Assembly: GCF_006439335.1 (NCBI RefSeq)
Contig: NZ_SAWY01000009.1
Location: 163,457-227,456, forward strand
Source of the DNA: Litorilituus lipolyticus
GTDB lineage: Bacteria; Pseudomonadota; Gammaproteobacteria; Enterobacterales; Alteromonadaceae
DNA: 64,000 nt
Reading direction: 5' to 3'
In this document: positions 48,418-57,160 of the stretch, piece by piece
Position numbering within the stretch: position 1 is the first letter of the stretch
How the letters are laid out: every line of letters starts with the position of its first letter
Made by a program: the position numbers and the translations under genes
Notes under the pieces: model-generated
Database searches by the model: none
What the model saw: the letters and a program-made list of their open reading frames with translations, nothing else
What the model was told of the DNA's origin: nothing

Positions 48418-49620
48418 ATGAAAGTCGCTTATCAACAAAAAATTGAGGAAGGTGAGCTTGATATTGATACGGCTCAGCTTCTTGCTGTTGAGGCATTAGA
48501 TAATTTAATTCATGATATTGAACAGCATGATAAAGCTGTTCAAACGCCTACTTTTCCTTTTTCATCGTTAAAAACTCGTTTAAGCAGTTATTTTTTTAGT
48601 CACAGCATTTACCCTGAAGTGAACACCCCAATAAAAGGACTATATTTTCATGGGCGTGTAGGTCGAGGTAAAACCATGTTAATGGATTTGTTTTACCAAA
48701 AATTAACAACTCCTCGTAAAAGGCGTATTCACTTTTATCGCTTTATGGCTGATGTCCATCATCAGCTGGCAATAATTTCAGCCAGAGATAAGCATAAAAT
48801 AAATCCTTTAGAGAAAATTGCTAAGCGCTGGGCGCTAGACGTGCAAGTGTTGTGCTTTGATGAGTTTTTTGTTGCTGATATTGGTGATGCTATGATTTTA
48901 GCAGGCCTGTTTGAAGCCTTATTCAATAATGGTGTTATTATTGTGGCCACATCAAATTGTCATCCTGAGAAACTTTATAAAAATGGACTTCAACGAGAGC
49001 GCTTTATCCCGACAATTGAACAAATTCAAAAACATTGTCATATTATTTCAATTGATGGTGATACCGATCATCGATTAACTCATGATGAAACTGATATCGA
49101 CAAACGATATTTTTCAGTGGCGGAGCAAGGTAATAAAAAGATAGCACAGTATTTTAATTCACTAATGTTGAGAGAAGAAAATATTGAGCACAACCACTGT
49201 ATTGAAGTAAACAATCGTGAAATTAAATTTATATGTCGTACAGGAAAGTTAATTTGGTTTGATTTTTTCGATTTATGCTCAGGCCCAAGAAGTCAGCTTG
49301 ATTATATTAATATTGCCAATGAATATCAGATTGTTTTCATCAGTAATATCCCACAATTTAGTGGTAAAACTCTCTCTAAAGTGGCTTCAGGTGTAGAAGA
49401 TAGTTATCAAAGAAAAGGTCATTTCTTGGATCAATTACAGGCACTTGATGATGAAGCAAGGCGTTTCATCGCTTTAGTTGATGAGTTTTACGATAGAAAC
49501 ATTCAGCTGATAGTCAGTGCAGCAGTGCCTATTGACCAGTTATATAAAGGGCAAGAGCTTGCTTTTGAATTTGCTCGTTGTCAATCTCGTTTGCATGAAA
49601 TGCAATCAATAAATTATTGA
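48418..49620 (+). CDS. zapE: Cell division protein ZapE (AFG1-like ATPase)
   Basis: A 400-residue P-loop ATPase of the AFG1/ZapE family. Seen: Walker A YFHGRVGRGKTMLMDLFY, the RIHFYRFMADVH block, CFDEFFVADIGDAMIL as Walker B and IIVATSNCHPEKLYKNGLQR. ZapE affects Z-ring behaviour in E. coli. It starts ten bases after dbpA and may be cotranscribed. E. coli ZapE is about 375 residues, so the length fits. Confidence 0.88.
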   Translation: MKVAYQQKIEEGELDIDTAQLLAVEALDNLIHDIEQHDKAVQTPTFPFSSLKTRLSSYFFSHSIYPEVNTPIKGLYFHGRVGRGKTMLMDLFYQKLTTPRKRRIHFYRFMADVHHQLAIISARDKHKINPLEKIAKRWALDVQVLCFDEFFVADIGDAMILAGLFEALFNNGVIIVATSNCHPEKLYKNGLQRERFIPTIEQIQKHCHIISIDGDTDHRLTHDETDIDKRYFSVAEQGNKKIAQYFNSLMLREENIEHNHCIEVNNREIKFICRTGKLIWFDFFDLCSGPRSQLDYINIANEYQIVFISNIPQFSGKTLSKVASGVEDSYQRKGHFLDQLQALDDEARRFIALVDEFYDRNIQLIVSAAVPIDQLYKGQELAFEFARCQSRLHEMQSINY

Positions 49621-49808
49621 CCAGTATTTAGTGTTTTTGACTAATTACTTTTATTCTCGCTGCAATGGAATATTACTATTTTTACTTATTATGTTGATTT
49701 TGCAGTGTTTTTATTTTTGGCATCACTTTTGATTGTAATTAAAGTCAATTAAGTTAATTGCAATAATTAACTACAATTTTTAAATGCTAAATAAGCTAGG
49801 ATTATCAT

Positions 49809-50660
49809 ATGAAGACTTTATCAAACAGCCGTACATTATTTAATAAATCGATTGTAGTAGCAACTTTAGCAGCCACATTAACTTCAGGCGCTGTATTTGC
49901 ACATGACTCTTCATGTAATGTTGAACTAGATACAGGTTTTCGTATTGATAAAAGCACTATTGCATTTTTAGATAAGCATGATGAAACAATTTATAAAATA
50001 GTCGATAACAATGAGCTGATTGTTCAAGGTGAAGCAGTAGAATTAAATGACTCACAGCAGCAATTAGTCAATGAATACTCAACCAGTATTAGAGCTATGG
50101 TACCTGAAATACAATCTATTGCTATTGAGGGCGTTGATTTAGCGGTAACGGGAGTAAACTTAGCGTTTAATGAATTACTAGGGGAAGGTAATGATATTGC
50201 GACAGAGTTAACACGTGAATTAACCTTGGTTCGTGAAGATGTATCTACCAAGTTTTCTGAGGAGCACGGTTTTACTATTGGAGAAAATGGCATCAATGAT
50301 GGTGAGTTTTTTGGTGAAGAATTTGAAGAGCGGATTGAATCGGTAGTTGAAAAAGCCGTGATGAATTCTATGGGAACTTTATTGGTTGCAGTAGGACAAG
50401 AAATGCTATTCTCAGGCGGTGACACAGATGCCTTTGAAGCCCGGATGGAAAATTTCGGTGAAAATATCGAGCATCAAATGGAAGCACGTGCAGAAAAGAT
50501 AGAGGAAAAAGCAGAGGCATTATGTGATTCAGCGTTAGCAATAGATATGTTAGAAGAGAAAATGAAATTAAGTATTGATGAATTATCAACAATAAATGTT
50601 ATTTCGACTAACTCAAATAACCATGATGCTCATGATAAAAAAGATGAACAATTAATGTAA
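49809..50660 (+). CDS. DUF2884 family secreted protein (YggN-like)
   Basis: A 283-residue protein with a signal peptide ending near VFAHDSS. The pattern matches E. coli YggN: an early Cys, the NDSQQQLVNEYSTSIRAMVP segment, a helical middle and a late Cys after an acidic/Glu-rich coiled region. Function unknown; periplasmic location inferred. A 19-base palindrome (GTTAATT/AATTAAC) lies about 40 bases upstream of the ATG. A clear terminator follows the gene. Confidence 0.75.
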   Translation: MKTLSNSRTLFNKSIVVATLAATLTSGAVFAHDSSCNVELDTGFRIDKSTIAFLDKHDETIYKIVDNNELIVQGEAVELNDSQQQLVNEYSTSIRAMVPEIQSIAIEGVDLAVTGVNLAFNELLGEGNDIATELTRELTLVREDVSTKFSEEHGFTIGENGINDGEFFGEEFEERIESVVEKAVMNSMGTLLVAVGQEMLFSGGDTDAFEARMENFGENIEHQMEARAEKIEEKAEALCDSALAIDMLEEKMKLSIDELSTINVISTNSNNHDAHDKKDEQLM

Positions 50661-50705
50661 TATAAAAGAAGTAGAGTGTTCTCAAACGTAACTAAACTCA
50701 ACTTT

Positions 50706-50742
50706 AAGGCCTATCACTGGTATAATTGATAGGCCTTTTTTT
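50706..50742 (+). terminator. Rho-independent terminator after the DUF2884 gene
   Basis: AAGGCCTATCA and TGATAGGCCTT form an 11-bp stem with a loop of about ten bases, followed by a T-run. It ends 15 bases before the next gene. Confidence 0.85.
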
Positions 50743-50756
50743 ATTTCACTATTTTT

Positions 50757-51536
50757 ATGCACGCAGTTCATCATTTATATCAATATCGTAAAAGTTTAAG
50801 TACAACCACATACAAAGCAAGAGGACAAAGGGTCATCCGTTGTGAGTATTGCCGATTAGCAAAGCGTTTTTGTATATGTTCTTTGGCACCAAAGCATGCA
50901 TGTAATACTCTGCAGTCTAATGCTGGTTTTTTATTGCTAATGTATGATACGGAAGTACTGAAACCGAGCAATACAGGTAAACTCATTGCTGATATTATCC
51001 CAGACACATATGCCTATTTGTGGTCTAGAACTCAAGAAAACCAAGAGTTACTGGCATTATTGAATGATGAAAAGTGGCAGCCTATGATTATATTTCCGAG
51101 TGAATATGCAAGTGCGGAAAGAAAAGTACAAACGAATAAGGTTGTTTGTGAAAAAGGAAAAAAACCATTATTTATCATGCTCGATGGCAGTTGGCGAGAA
51201 GCAAAAAAAATGTTTCGTAAAAGCCCGTATCTAAATAATTTCCCATTGGTTAGCTTTGATGCGAAAACCTATAAAGAATCGCATGACACTCAACAATCGC
51301 CTGTAGGCGAAGACTCGAGATATACAGTGAGAAAAACAGAGTTAGAGCACCAATTCTCAACGGCTGATGTCGCTGCCAGAGTTTTAGATATGCTTGGTGA
51401 GAAGCAAAATGCCAAATTACTTGATTTATGGTTTGATGTTTTTAACTATCAATATCAAAAAAGTGTCTGCCAACGTAATAAGGGCAACCCCAAAGCACTT
51501 GAGAACTATCAGGCATATATAAACACATTAAGCTAA
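50757..51536 (+). CDS. tapT: DTW-domain tRNA aminocarboxypropyltransferase (TapT-like)
   Basis: A 259-residue DTW-domain protein. In E. coli the homologue (YfiP/TapT) makes acp3U at position 47 of tRNAs from SAM. Seen: a four-Cys cluster in RCEYCRLAKRFCIC, the DTW-type motif LDGSWREAKKMFRKSPYL, with Ser for Thr, and the downstream YTVRK. The start at 50757 lies close to the preceding terminator with no clear Shine-Dalgarno, so a leaderless or later start is possible. It is convergent with the LysR gene. Confidence 0.8.
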   Translation: MHAVHHLYQYRKSLSTTTYKARGQRVIRCEYCRLAKRFCICSLAPKHACNTLQSNAGFLLLMYDTEVLKPSNTGKLIADIIPDTYAYLWSRTQENQELLALLNDEKWQPMIIFPSEYASAERKVQTNKVVCEKGKKPLFIMLDGSWREAKKMFRKSPYLNNFPLVSFDAKTYKESHDTQQSPVGEDSRYTVRKTELEHQFSTADVAARVLDMLGEKQNAKLLDLWFDVFNYQYQKSVCQRNKGNPKALENYQAYINTLS

Positions 51537-51561
51537 ACGTAAAATATTTTAGCGTGCATTA

Positions 51562-52455
51562 CTAATGCTCTGGCAGTAGGAGTGCTTTTTGATCACTAAC
51601 CAGTTGCTTTAAGTATTGCCAAACGGTATTTACGTGAGATAGCCTTTTACTTTCAGGGTGAGTTACTAAATATAGGCTTCGCATGACGTTTACTTCATTA
51701 GGGCACAATTTGATCAGAGAGTTATCCTGTTCAGCGAGGAAGCAGGGAAGTATGCCAATACCTAAACCGCTTTTTATTGCGGTGTATTGGCTAGTAATAC
51801 TGGTACTTTGAAAGTGAGGTTTAATATTGGCATCTAGCTCTTTTAAATAGGATAACTGCTCAGTATATAACAAGTTATCAACGTAACTGATCCAGCGATA
51901 ACTTGAGAACTGTGATGGATCTATTCGTCCCATTACTTTATCTAAATAGCTTTTATGTCCATAGAGCTGCAGCTGATAATCACATAGTTTGCTTATAATA
52001 GTTGAGGTGTTTTTAGGTTTTTCTACAGCTATTGCAATATCAGCTTCATTCCTGCTGATTTTTATATTACGGGCAAAATGTAAAAGTTCGACATTAATGT
52101 TGGGAAATGATTGTTGAAGTTCAATTAAATGTGGGGCAATGAAGAAACTACCAAAAGCCTCGGTGACCCCAATCCTAACTTGTCCGCTATTATGAATGTT
52201 ATCGCCAGTTATGTTCTTTAGCGCTTGATTGGCATTAAGTTCCATTTGCCTAGCATATTGTAATAGTTTTTCGCCATCTTGTGTTAGCTTATGACCTTCA
52301 ACCGTACGCTCAAAAAGTTTAGTTGATAATTTTTCTTCGAGCTTATGCACTCGTCTAGAGAGTGTAGACGCATCAATGCTGAGCCGCTTAGCCGCAGTTG
52401 ATAAACGCTCACTTCTGGCAACTTCTAGAAATATTTTTATATCATCCCAATTCAT
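51562..52455 (-). CDS. LysR family regulator, divergent from mmsA
   Basis: A 297-residue LysR-type regulator. The N-terminal winged HTH is MNWDDIKIFLEVARSERLST, AAKRLSIDASTLSRRVHKLE, followed by the effector domain (RIGVTEAFGSFFIAPHLIEL). The ATG at 52455 begins at the HTH; one at 52470 adds five residues and neither has a good Shine-Dalgarno. Divergent position suggests control of mmsA, possibly through the palindrome at 52484-52499. Confidence 0.88.
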   Translation of the reverse strand: MNWDDIKIFLEVARSERLSTAAKRLSIDASTLSRRVHKLEEKLSTKLFERTVEGHKLTQDGEKLLQYARQMELNANQALKNITGDNIHNSGQVRIGVTEAFGSFFIAPHLIELQQSFPNINVELLHFARNIKISRNEADIAIAVEKPKNTSTIISKLCDYQLQLYGHKSYLDKVMGRIDPSQFSSYRWISYVDNLLYTEQLSYLKELDANIKPHFQSTSITSQYTAIKSGLGIGILPCFLAEQDNSLIKLCPNEVNVMRSLYLVTHPESKRLSHVNTVWQYLKQLVSDQKALLLPEH

Positions 52456-52483
52456 GGTGCAATAATACATAAATAATGTGCCA

Positions 52484-52499
52484 TTTGCAAAAATGCAAA
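52484..52499. promoter_or_regulatory. Palindrome, candidate LysR operator
   Basis: TTTGCAAAAATGCAAA is a perfect 6-4-6 inverted repeat, 29 bases before the regulator start and about 100 before mmsA. Size and T-N-A pattern fit a LysR-type site. Confidence 0.45.
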
Positions 52500-52596
52500 G
52501 TATGTTGCGCTTATGTTTATTGTGGTTGAGAACTATACAAACTACCTTAGATAGATAAATAAATTAAATACTATATTACTATTAATTGAGGCTGCT

Positions 52597-54099
52597 ATGA
52601 CTATTAAAGAAGTTCCACTGATTATTGGTGGGGAAAAAGTTCGTTCTAAATCAGATACCTGGTTAGATGTATTAAACCCAGCAACGCAAGAAGTTGTCGC
52701 AAGAGTGCCTGTAGCTACTACTGAGGAAGTTGCTGCTGCTGTTGCCTCTGCGCAAGAAGCCTTTAAGTCTTGGTCTAAAGTGTCACTAACCAATAGAATG
52801 CGTATTATGTTGAATTTTCAACAGTTGGTGAAAGAGCATACACAAGAGCTAGCAGAGCTAGTTACCTTAGAGCACGGTAAAACATTACCCGACGCAGAAG
52901 GTGAAGTGGGTAGAGCATTAGAAGCGATAGAGAATGCTTGTTCGGTAACGCGCTTACAGTTAGGTGAAATGGCAAATAATGCTGCTACGGGTGTTGATAC
53001 TTATACACTTAACAAGCCTTTGGGTGTTGGTTTAGGTATAACCGCGTTTAACTTCCCATTAATGTTACCAGCCTTTATGTTTCCTCCGGCAATTGCTTGT
53101 GGCAATACCTTTGTATTGAAGCCGTCCGAGCAAGATCCTTCTTCAACCATTAGATTTGTCGAGCTTGCTCTTGAAGCGGGCATCCCGGCTGGTGTGTTAA
53201 ATGTTGTTCACGGTGATGCTAATGTTGTGAATCAATTAATTGAAAGTGAAGAAGTTAAAGCTGTTTCATTTATTGGCTCAACAAATATAGGTACTAAAGT
53301 ATATAATCACGCTGCTAAGCATGGCAAAAGAGCGCAATCAATGATGGGGGCTAAGAACCATATGGTTATTATGCCTGATGCCAATAAAGATCGTGCGATT
53401 AATGATTTGCTTGGTTCAGCATTTGGTGCAGCGGGTCAACGCTGTATGGCTAACCCTGTAACAATTTTGGTTGGCGAATCTCGGAAGTGGCTTCCTGAAA
53501 TAGCAGAAAGAGCTAAGTTAATGAAAGTTGGACCAGGAACACAACGTGATGCTGATTTAGGACCAGTGGTTTCACCACAAGCAAAAAACCGAATCGTGAA
53601 TATTTTAAATTCAGGTGTTGAACAAGGTGCAACATTATTAGTTGATGGCAGAGATTGTCAGGTTGAAGGTTATCCTGATGGTAACTTTGTTGGTCCAACA
53701 CTATTTACTGATGTAACCACCGATATGGATATTTATACACAGGAGATTTTTGGGCCTGCATTATGTGTACTTGAAGCCGAAACGTTAGACGAAGCTATTG
53801 AAATTATTAATGCAAATCCAAATGGTAATGGTACTTCAATATTTACTTCATCAGGTTGGGCTGCTAGAAAGTTTGAAAATGATATAGATGTGGGTCAGGT
53901 GGGTATTAATGTACCTATTCCAGTACCAGTTGCTTATTTCAGCTTCACAGGATCAAGAGGTTCAAAATTAGGTGACTTAGGACCTAATGGTAAACAAGTG
54001 ATCAGTTTTTGGACTTATACTAAATCTGTTACTGCACGTTGGTTTGAACCAGATCATCAAGATGGTTCGACCATTCATACAACAATCAGTTTAAAATAG
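52597..54099 (+). CDS. mmsA: Methylmalonate-semialdehyde dehydrogenase (CoA-acylating)
   Basis: A 500-residue aldehyde dehydrogenase that turns methylmalonate or malonate semialdehyde into propionyl- or acetyl-CoA in valine, thymine or inositol breakdown. Seen: [20 protein letters not shown], the nucleotide-binding [12 protein letters not shown], and catalytic Cys in [28 protein letters not shown] near the end is a family block. The other valine genes (mmsB and so on) are not beside it. A bidirectional terminator follows. Confidence 0.94.
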   Translation: MTIKEVPLIIGGEKVRSKSDTWLDVLNPATQEVVARVPVATTEEVAAAVASAQEAFKSWSKVSLTNRMRIMLNFQQLVKEHTQELAELVTLEHGKTLPDAEGEVGRALEAIENACSVTRLQLGEMANNAATGVDTYTLNKPLGVGLGITAFNFPLMLPAFMFPPAIACGNTFVLKPSEQDPSSTIRFVELALEAGIPAGVLNVVHGDANVVNQLIESEEVKAVSFIGSTNIGTKVYNHAAKHGKRAQSMMGAKNHMVIMPDANKDRAINDLLGSAFGAAGQRCMANPVTILVGESRKWLPEIAERAKLMKVGPGTQRDADLGPVVSPQAKNRIVNILNSGVEQGATLLVDGRDCQVEGYPDGNFVGPTLFTDVTTDMDIYTQEIFGPALCVLEAETLDEAIEIINANPNGNGTSIFTSSGWAARKFENDIDVGQVGINVPIPVPVAYFSFTGSRGSKLGDLGPNGKQVISFWTYTKSVTARWFEPDHQDGSTIHTTISLK

Positions 54100-54146
54100 T
54101 TATTTTGATATTGTAAATAGCTAAAGTACTTAAACGATGATGTAAA

Positions 54147-54179
54147 TAAAAATGGTCACTAAAGAGTGACCATTTTTTT
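54147..54179 (+). terminator. Terminator between mmsA and serA
   Basis: AAAAATGGTCACT and AGTGACCATTTTT form a 13-bp stem with a 4-base loop and T-run. A-rich and T-rich flanks let it serve both converging genes. Confidence 0.88.
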
Positions 54180-54217
54180 GAGGTTTTGTAATGTTTATTG
54201 TATTAAAAAACTAGTTA

Positions 54218-55471
54218 CTAGTGGAGTATTCTTGCTCTTATCGTACCATCAATTGCTTTAAGTGATTTTAAAGCTTGAGTGCTATTTGATGTTTCAATAT
54301 CAATAACCACATAGCCAATTTTATCATCTGTCTGTAGATACTGTGCAGCAATGTTAATATTGTGCTCAGCAAAAGCTTGGTTAATTTTGGTTAATACACC
54401 CGGCTGGTTATGATGAATATGCAATAATCGACTGATACTTGCCTCACCCGGCACAAAATGCTCAGGCAATGAAACTTCTGGGAAGTTTACAGCAGATAAG
54501 CTTGAGCCGTTATCTGAGTATTTAGCTAGTTTACTTGCTACTTCAAGGCCAATATTCGCTTGTGCCTCTTTAGTGCTACCACCAATATGTGGTGTCAAAA
54601 TAACATTGTCAAAAGCACGAAGAGGGGAAATAAACTCTTCATCATTACCTTTTGGCTCAACTGGAAATACATCGATTGCTGCACCAGCGACTTTTTTGCT
54701 ACTCAAGGCCTCACTTAAGGCATCAATATCGACAACAGTACCACGAGAAGCGTTGATGAATATTGCACCATCTTTCATGGCGGCAAACTCACTTGAACCG
54801 ATCATGTCTTGAGTTTGAGTTGTTTCAGGTACATGCAAGCTAACAACGTCTGCTTCAGCCAGTAGAGCTGGTAACGAAAACACCTGACTTGCATTACCCA
54901 AAGGTAATTTAGTTTCAATATCATAGAAGCGAACTCTCATACCAAGGGTTTCTGCAAGTATTCCTAATTGAGTACCAATGTGGCCATAGCCAATAATACC
55001 TAATGTTTTTCCTCTGGCTTCAACTGAGCCTGCGGCTGATTTGAACCATTCACCACGGTGAGCTTTTGCACTTTTCTCCGGAATACCACGTAGTAATAGT
55101 AGCGTTTCACCAAGAACGAGTTCAGCAACTGAGCGTGTGTTTGAGAATGGTGCATTAAACACAGGAATACCTCGACGTTGTGCCGCGCCGATGTCTACTT
55201 GGTTTGTCCCGATACAAAAACAGCCTATGGCAACAAGTTTTTTGGCATGGCTTAATACTTCATCAGTTAATTGGGTTCTTGAGCGGATACCAATGAAGTG
55301 CACACTGGTGATTTTTTCAATTAATTCTTCTTGGGAAAGTGAAGTCTTTAAGTACTCAATATTGGAGTAGCCTTTATGTTTCAACTCTTCCAATGCGCTT
55401 TCATGGACTCCTTCGAGTAATAAAATTTTTATTTTGTCTTTCGCTAATGAATTTTGATTCACATTGTTCAT
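54218..55471 (-). CDS. serA: D-3-phosphoglycerate dehydrogenase
   Basis: A 417-residue enzyme for the first step of serine synthesis. NAD-binding motif LGIIGYGHIGTQLGILAETL, the IGCFCIGTNQVDIGAAQRRG and PVFNAPFSNTRSVAELV blocks, and active-site LTPHIGGST. The C-terminal ACT domain (about 345-417) mediates serine feedback. Start uncertain: ATG at 55471, or GTG five codons earlier; no clear Shine-Dalgarno for either. A large inverted repeat lies upstream. Confidence 0.95.
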   Translation of the reverse strand: MNNVNQNSLAKDKIKILLLEGVHESALEELKHKGYSNIEYLKTSLSQEELIEKITSVHFIGIRSRTQLTDEVLSHAKKLVAIGCFCIGTNQVDIGAAQRRGIPVFNAPFSNTRSVAELVLGETLLLLRGIPEKSAKAHRGEWFKSAAGSVEARGKTLGIIGYGHIGTQLGILAETLGMRVRFYDIETKLPLGNASQVFSLPALLAEADVVSLHVPETTQTQDMIGSSEFAAMKDGAIFINASRGTVVDIDALSEALSSKKVAGAAIDVFPVEPKGNDEEFISPLRAFDNVILTPHIGGSTKEAQANIGLEVASKLAKYSDNGSSLSAVNFPEVSLPEHFVPGEASISRLLHIHHNQPGVLTKINQAFAEHNINIAAQYLQTDDKIGYVVIDIETSNSTQALKSLKAIDGTIRARILH

Positions 55472-55542
55472 AAGAATAGGCTTCACTGGTTGTTTCTTAG
55501 TAGAAATAATTATTAAGGTTGAGCTAAATTTATCTATTTAGC

Positions 55543-55617
55543 AATTCACTTTAGATGTCTAGATATCTAAAGTGAATTAAACATAGCATATAGAATATAA
55601 ACTCTAAAGTGAAAATT
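55543..55617. promoter_or_regulatory. Operator-like repeats upstream of serA
   Basis: AATTCACTTTAGAT (55543-55556) and ATCTAAAGTGAATT (55565-55578) are exact inverted repeats around an 8-base centre. A third copy of the half-site, TCTAAAGTGAA, lies at 55604-55614. The set starts 72 bases before the serA ATG and has no T-run. Confidence 0.55.
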
Positions 55618-55673
55618 TGCTATATGTTAGATAATTATGCTAAAAAATTGGTTTTTATTGTGTGGCTTTGATT

Positions 55674-56330
55674 TTATTTAATAATATCAACGCCTTGTGC
55701 TGAACCCAGTACTAATATATCTGCACCTCGCTGGGCGAATAAGCCATTAGTTACCACTCCAACAATGGAATTTATAGAATCTTCAAGTGCTTTAGGATCA
55801 ACGATACTCATATTGTGAACGTCTAAAATAACATTACCATTGTCAGTAACCACACCTTGTCTGTAAACAGGGTCTCCACCGAGTTTTACTAATTCTCGGG
55901 CGACATAGCTTCTAGCCATAGGAATTACTTCTACCGGCAGTGGGAAGTTGCCTAATACTTTTACTTGTTTTGAGTCATCAGCAATACAGATAAACTTTTT
56001 GGCAACAGCAGCAACGATTTTTTCCCGTGTTAATGCAGCTCCACCACCTTTTATCATACTCATATGTTTTGTTATTTCGTCTGCCCCATCGACATAAACA
56101 TCAAGAGTATTAATGCTATTTAAGTCAAAAACTTCAATACCGTGTGCTTGCAATCGCTTGGTTGATTCTTCTGATGAAGAAACTGCACCGTTAATGTTAT
56201 GTTTTATGGTAGCTAAAGCATCGATAAAGTGATTAACGGTTGAACCTGTTCCAACACCAACAATAGTGTCATTTTCAATGAAATCTAATGCTTTAACAGC
56301 TGAGGCTTTTTTCATTTCATCTTGAGTCAT
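55674..56330 (-). CDS. rpiA: Ribose-5-phosphate isomerase A
   Basis: A 218-residue isomerase of the pentose phosphate pathway. Family blocks: [27 protein letters not shown] and [15 protein letters not shown], with [10 protein letters not shown] further on. It precedes serA on the minus strand, an arrangement shared with E. coli chromosomal neighbours. Confidence 0.97.
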   Translation of the reverse strand: MTQDEMKKASAVKALDFIENDTIVGVGTGSTVNHFIDALATIKHNINGAVSSSEESTKRLQAHGIEVFDLNSINTLDVYVDGADEITKHMSMIKGGGAALTREKIVAAVAKKFICIADDSKQVKVLGNFPLPVEVIPMARSYVARELVKLGGDPVYRQGVVTDNGNVILDVHNMSIVDPKALEDSINSIVGVVTNGLFAQRGADILVLGSAQGVDIIK

Positions 56331-56472
56331 TACGCTACCCTTAATAGTAATATTTTGTTTAAGCGAATTTAAAATGTTCTAAGTAATTAAAGTGAGAAGG
56401 CACTGTTTGTTTACTTAATTTGTGGCAGGCGATTATATCACCGTCAGTTAATAAAGCCATTGCCAACAATGA

Positions 56473-57084
56473 TTACTTACTAAGAACTTTCGTTTGCAGT
56501 TTTTTTGTTGGGGTAATAATTTCAGGAAGTGGAATGTCCCAACACTCTACAGGTATTTGCTCTACTTCTTGGCAATCATGTGCAAGTCCAATAGGGTAGT
56601 AATTGGCACTTTTAGTTGAGTTGTTATACCAGCTTGATAATGTTCTGTCGTAAAAGCCTCCTCCCATACCAAGCCTTGCACCATTTTTATCGAAGGCAAC
56701 TAGCGGCGTAAATATGATGTCTAACTTTTTACTGGGGCAAACGTCAATAACATTAAGCTTAGGTTCGTTAATGTTAAATTTGTTTTTTATCAGCTCTGTA
56801 TCGCTTTTATAGCGCAAAAAGAGTAGGTTATGCTTATTAAATGGGTGAATGACTGGTAAATACACTTCTTTTTGTTGTTGCCAGCACCACTCAATGAAAG
56901 GATGAGGGTCTAACTCACCGTCGTTAGTTAAATAAATAGCGATTCGCTTAGCTGATAGTACATTAGGATGACATGTAAGTTGCTTGGTCAAGTTTTGGCT
57001 TGCTTGTAATTGACTTGCATTAGTAAGCTGATTTCGCTTACTGCGAATGCTTTTACGTAGTGTGGTTCTTAAGTCTTCAGTCAT
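56473..57084 (-). CDS. fau: 5-formyltetrahydrofolate cyclo-ligase
   Basis: A 203-residue enzyme that converts 5-formyl-THF to methenyl-THF with ATP. Seen: TTLRKSIRSKRNQL, YLTNDGELDP, and the C-terminal PLVAFDKNGARLGMGGGFYD. The frame opens 18 codons earlier, inside the hairpin that ends the POT gene, so the ATG at 57084 is chosen; it has no strong Shine-Dalgarno. In many gammaproteobacteria the 6S RNA gene lies just upstream of fau; here only 76 bases precede it and no 6S-like sequence is seen. Confidence 0.92.
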   Translation of the reverse strand: MTEDLRTTLRKSIRSKRNQLTNASQLQASQNLTKQLTCHPNVLSAKRIAIYLTNDGELDPHPFIEWCWQQQKEVYLPVIHPFNKHNLLFLRYKSDTELIKNKFNINEPKLNVIDVCPSKKLDIIFTPLVAFDKNGARLGMGGGFYDRTLSSWYNNSTKSANYYPIGLAHDCQEVEQIPVECWDIPLPEIITPTKKLQTKVLSK

Positions 57085-57102
57085 TTCATTAATTACGGGT
57101 AT

Positions 57103-57134
57103 AAAAAAAGCTGGTAGAAGTCTACCAGCTTTTA
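57103..57134 (-). terminator. Rho-independent terminator of the POT gene
   Basis: On the minus strand AAAAGCTGGTAGA and TCTACCAGCTTTT form a long stem with a 2-base centre and a T-run. It lies 27 bases beyond the transporter stop. Confidence 0.85.
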
Positions 57135-57160
57135 TCAATCTTTAAATATTAGATTTTAAA

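Noticed and set aside
49753..49771. Palindrome GTTAATT/AATTAAC upstream of the DUF2884 gene
   Set aside because: All AT-rich with one short centre; such palindromes are expected by chance in this sequence. Noted under the gene only.
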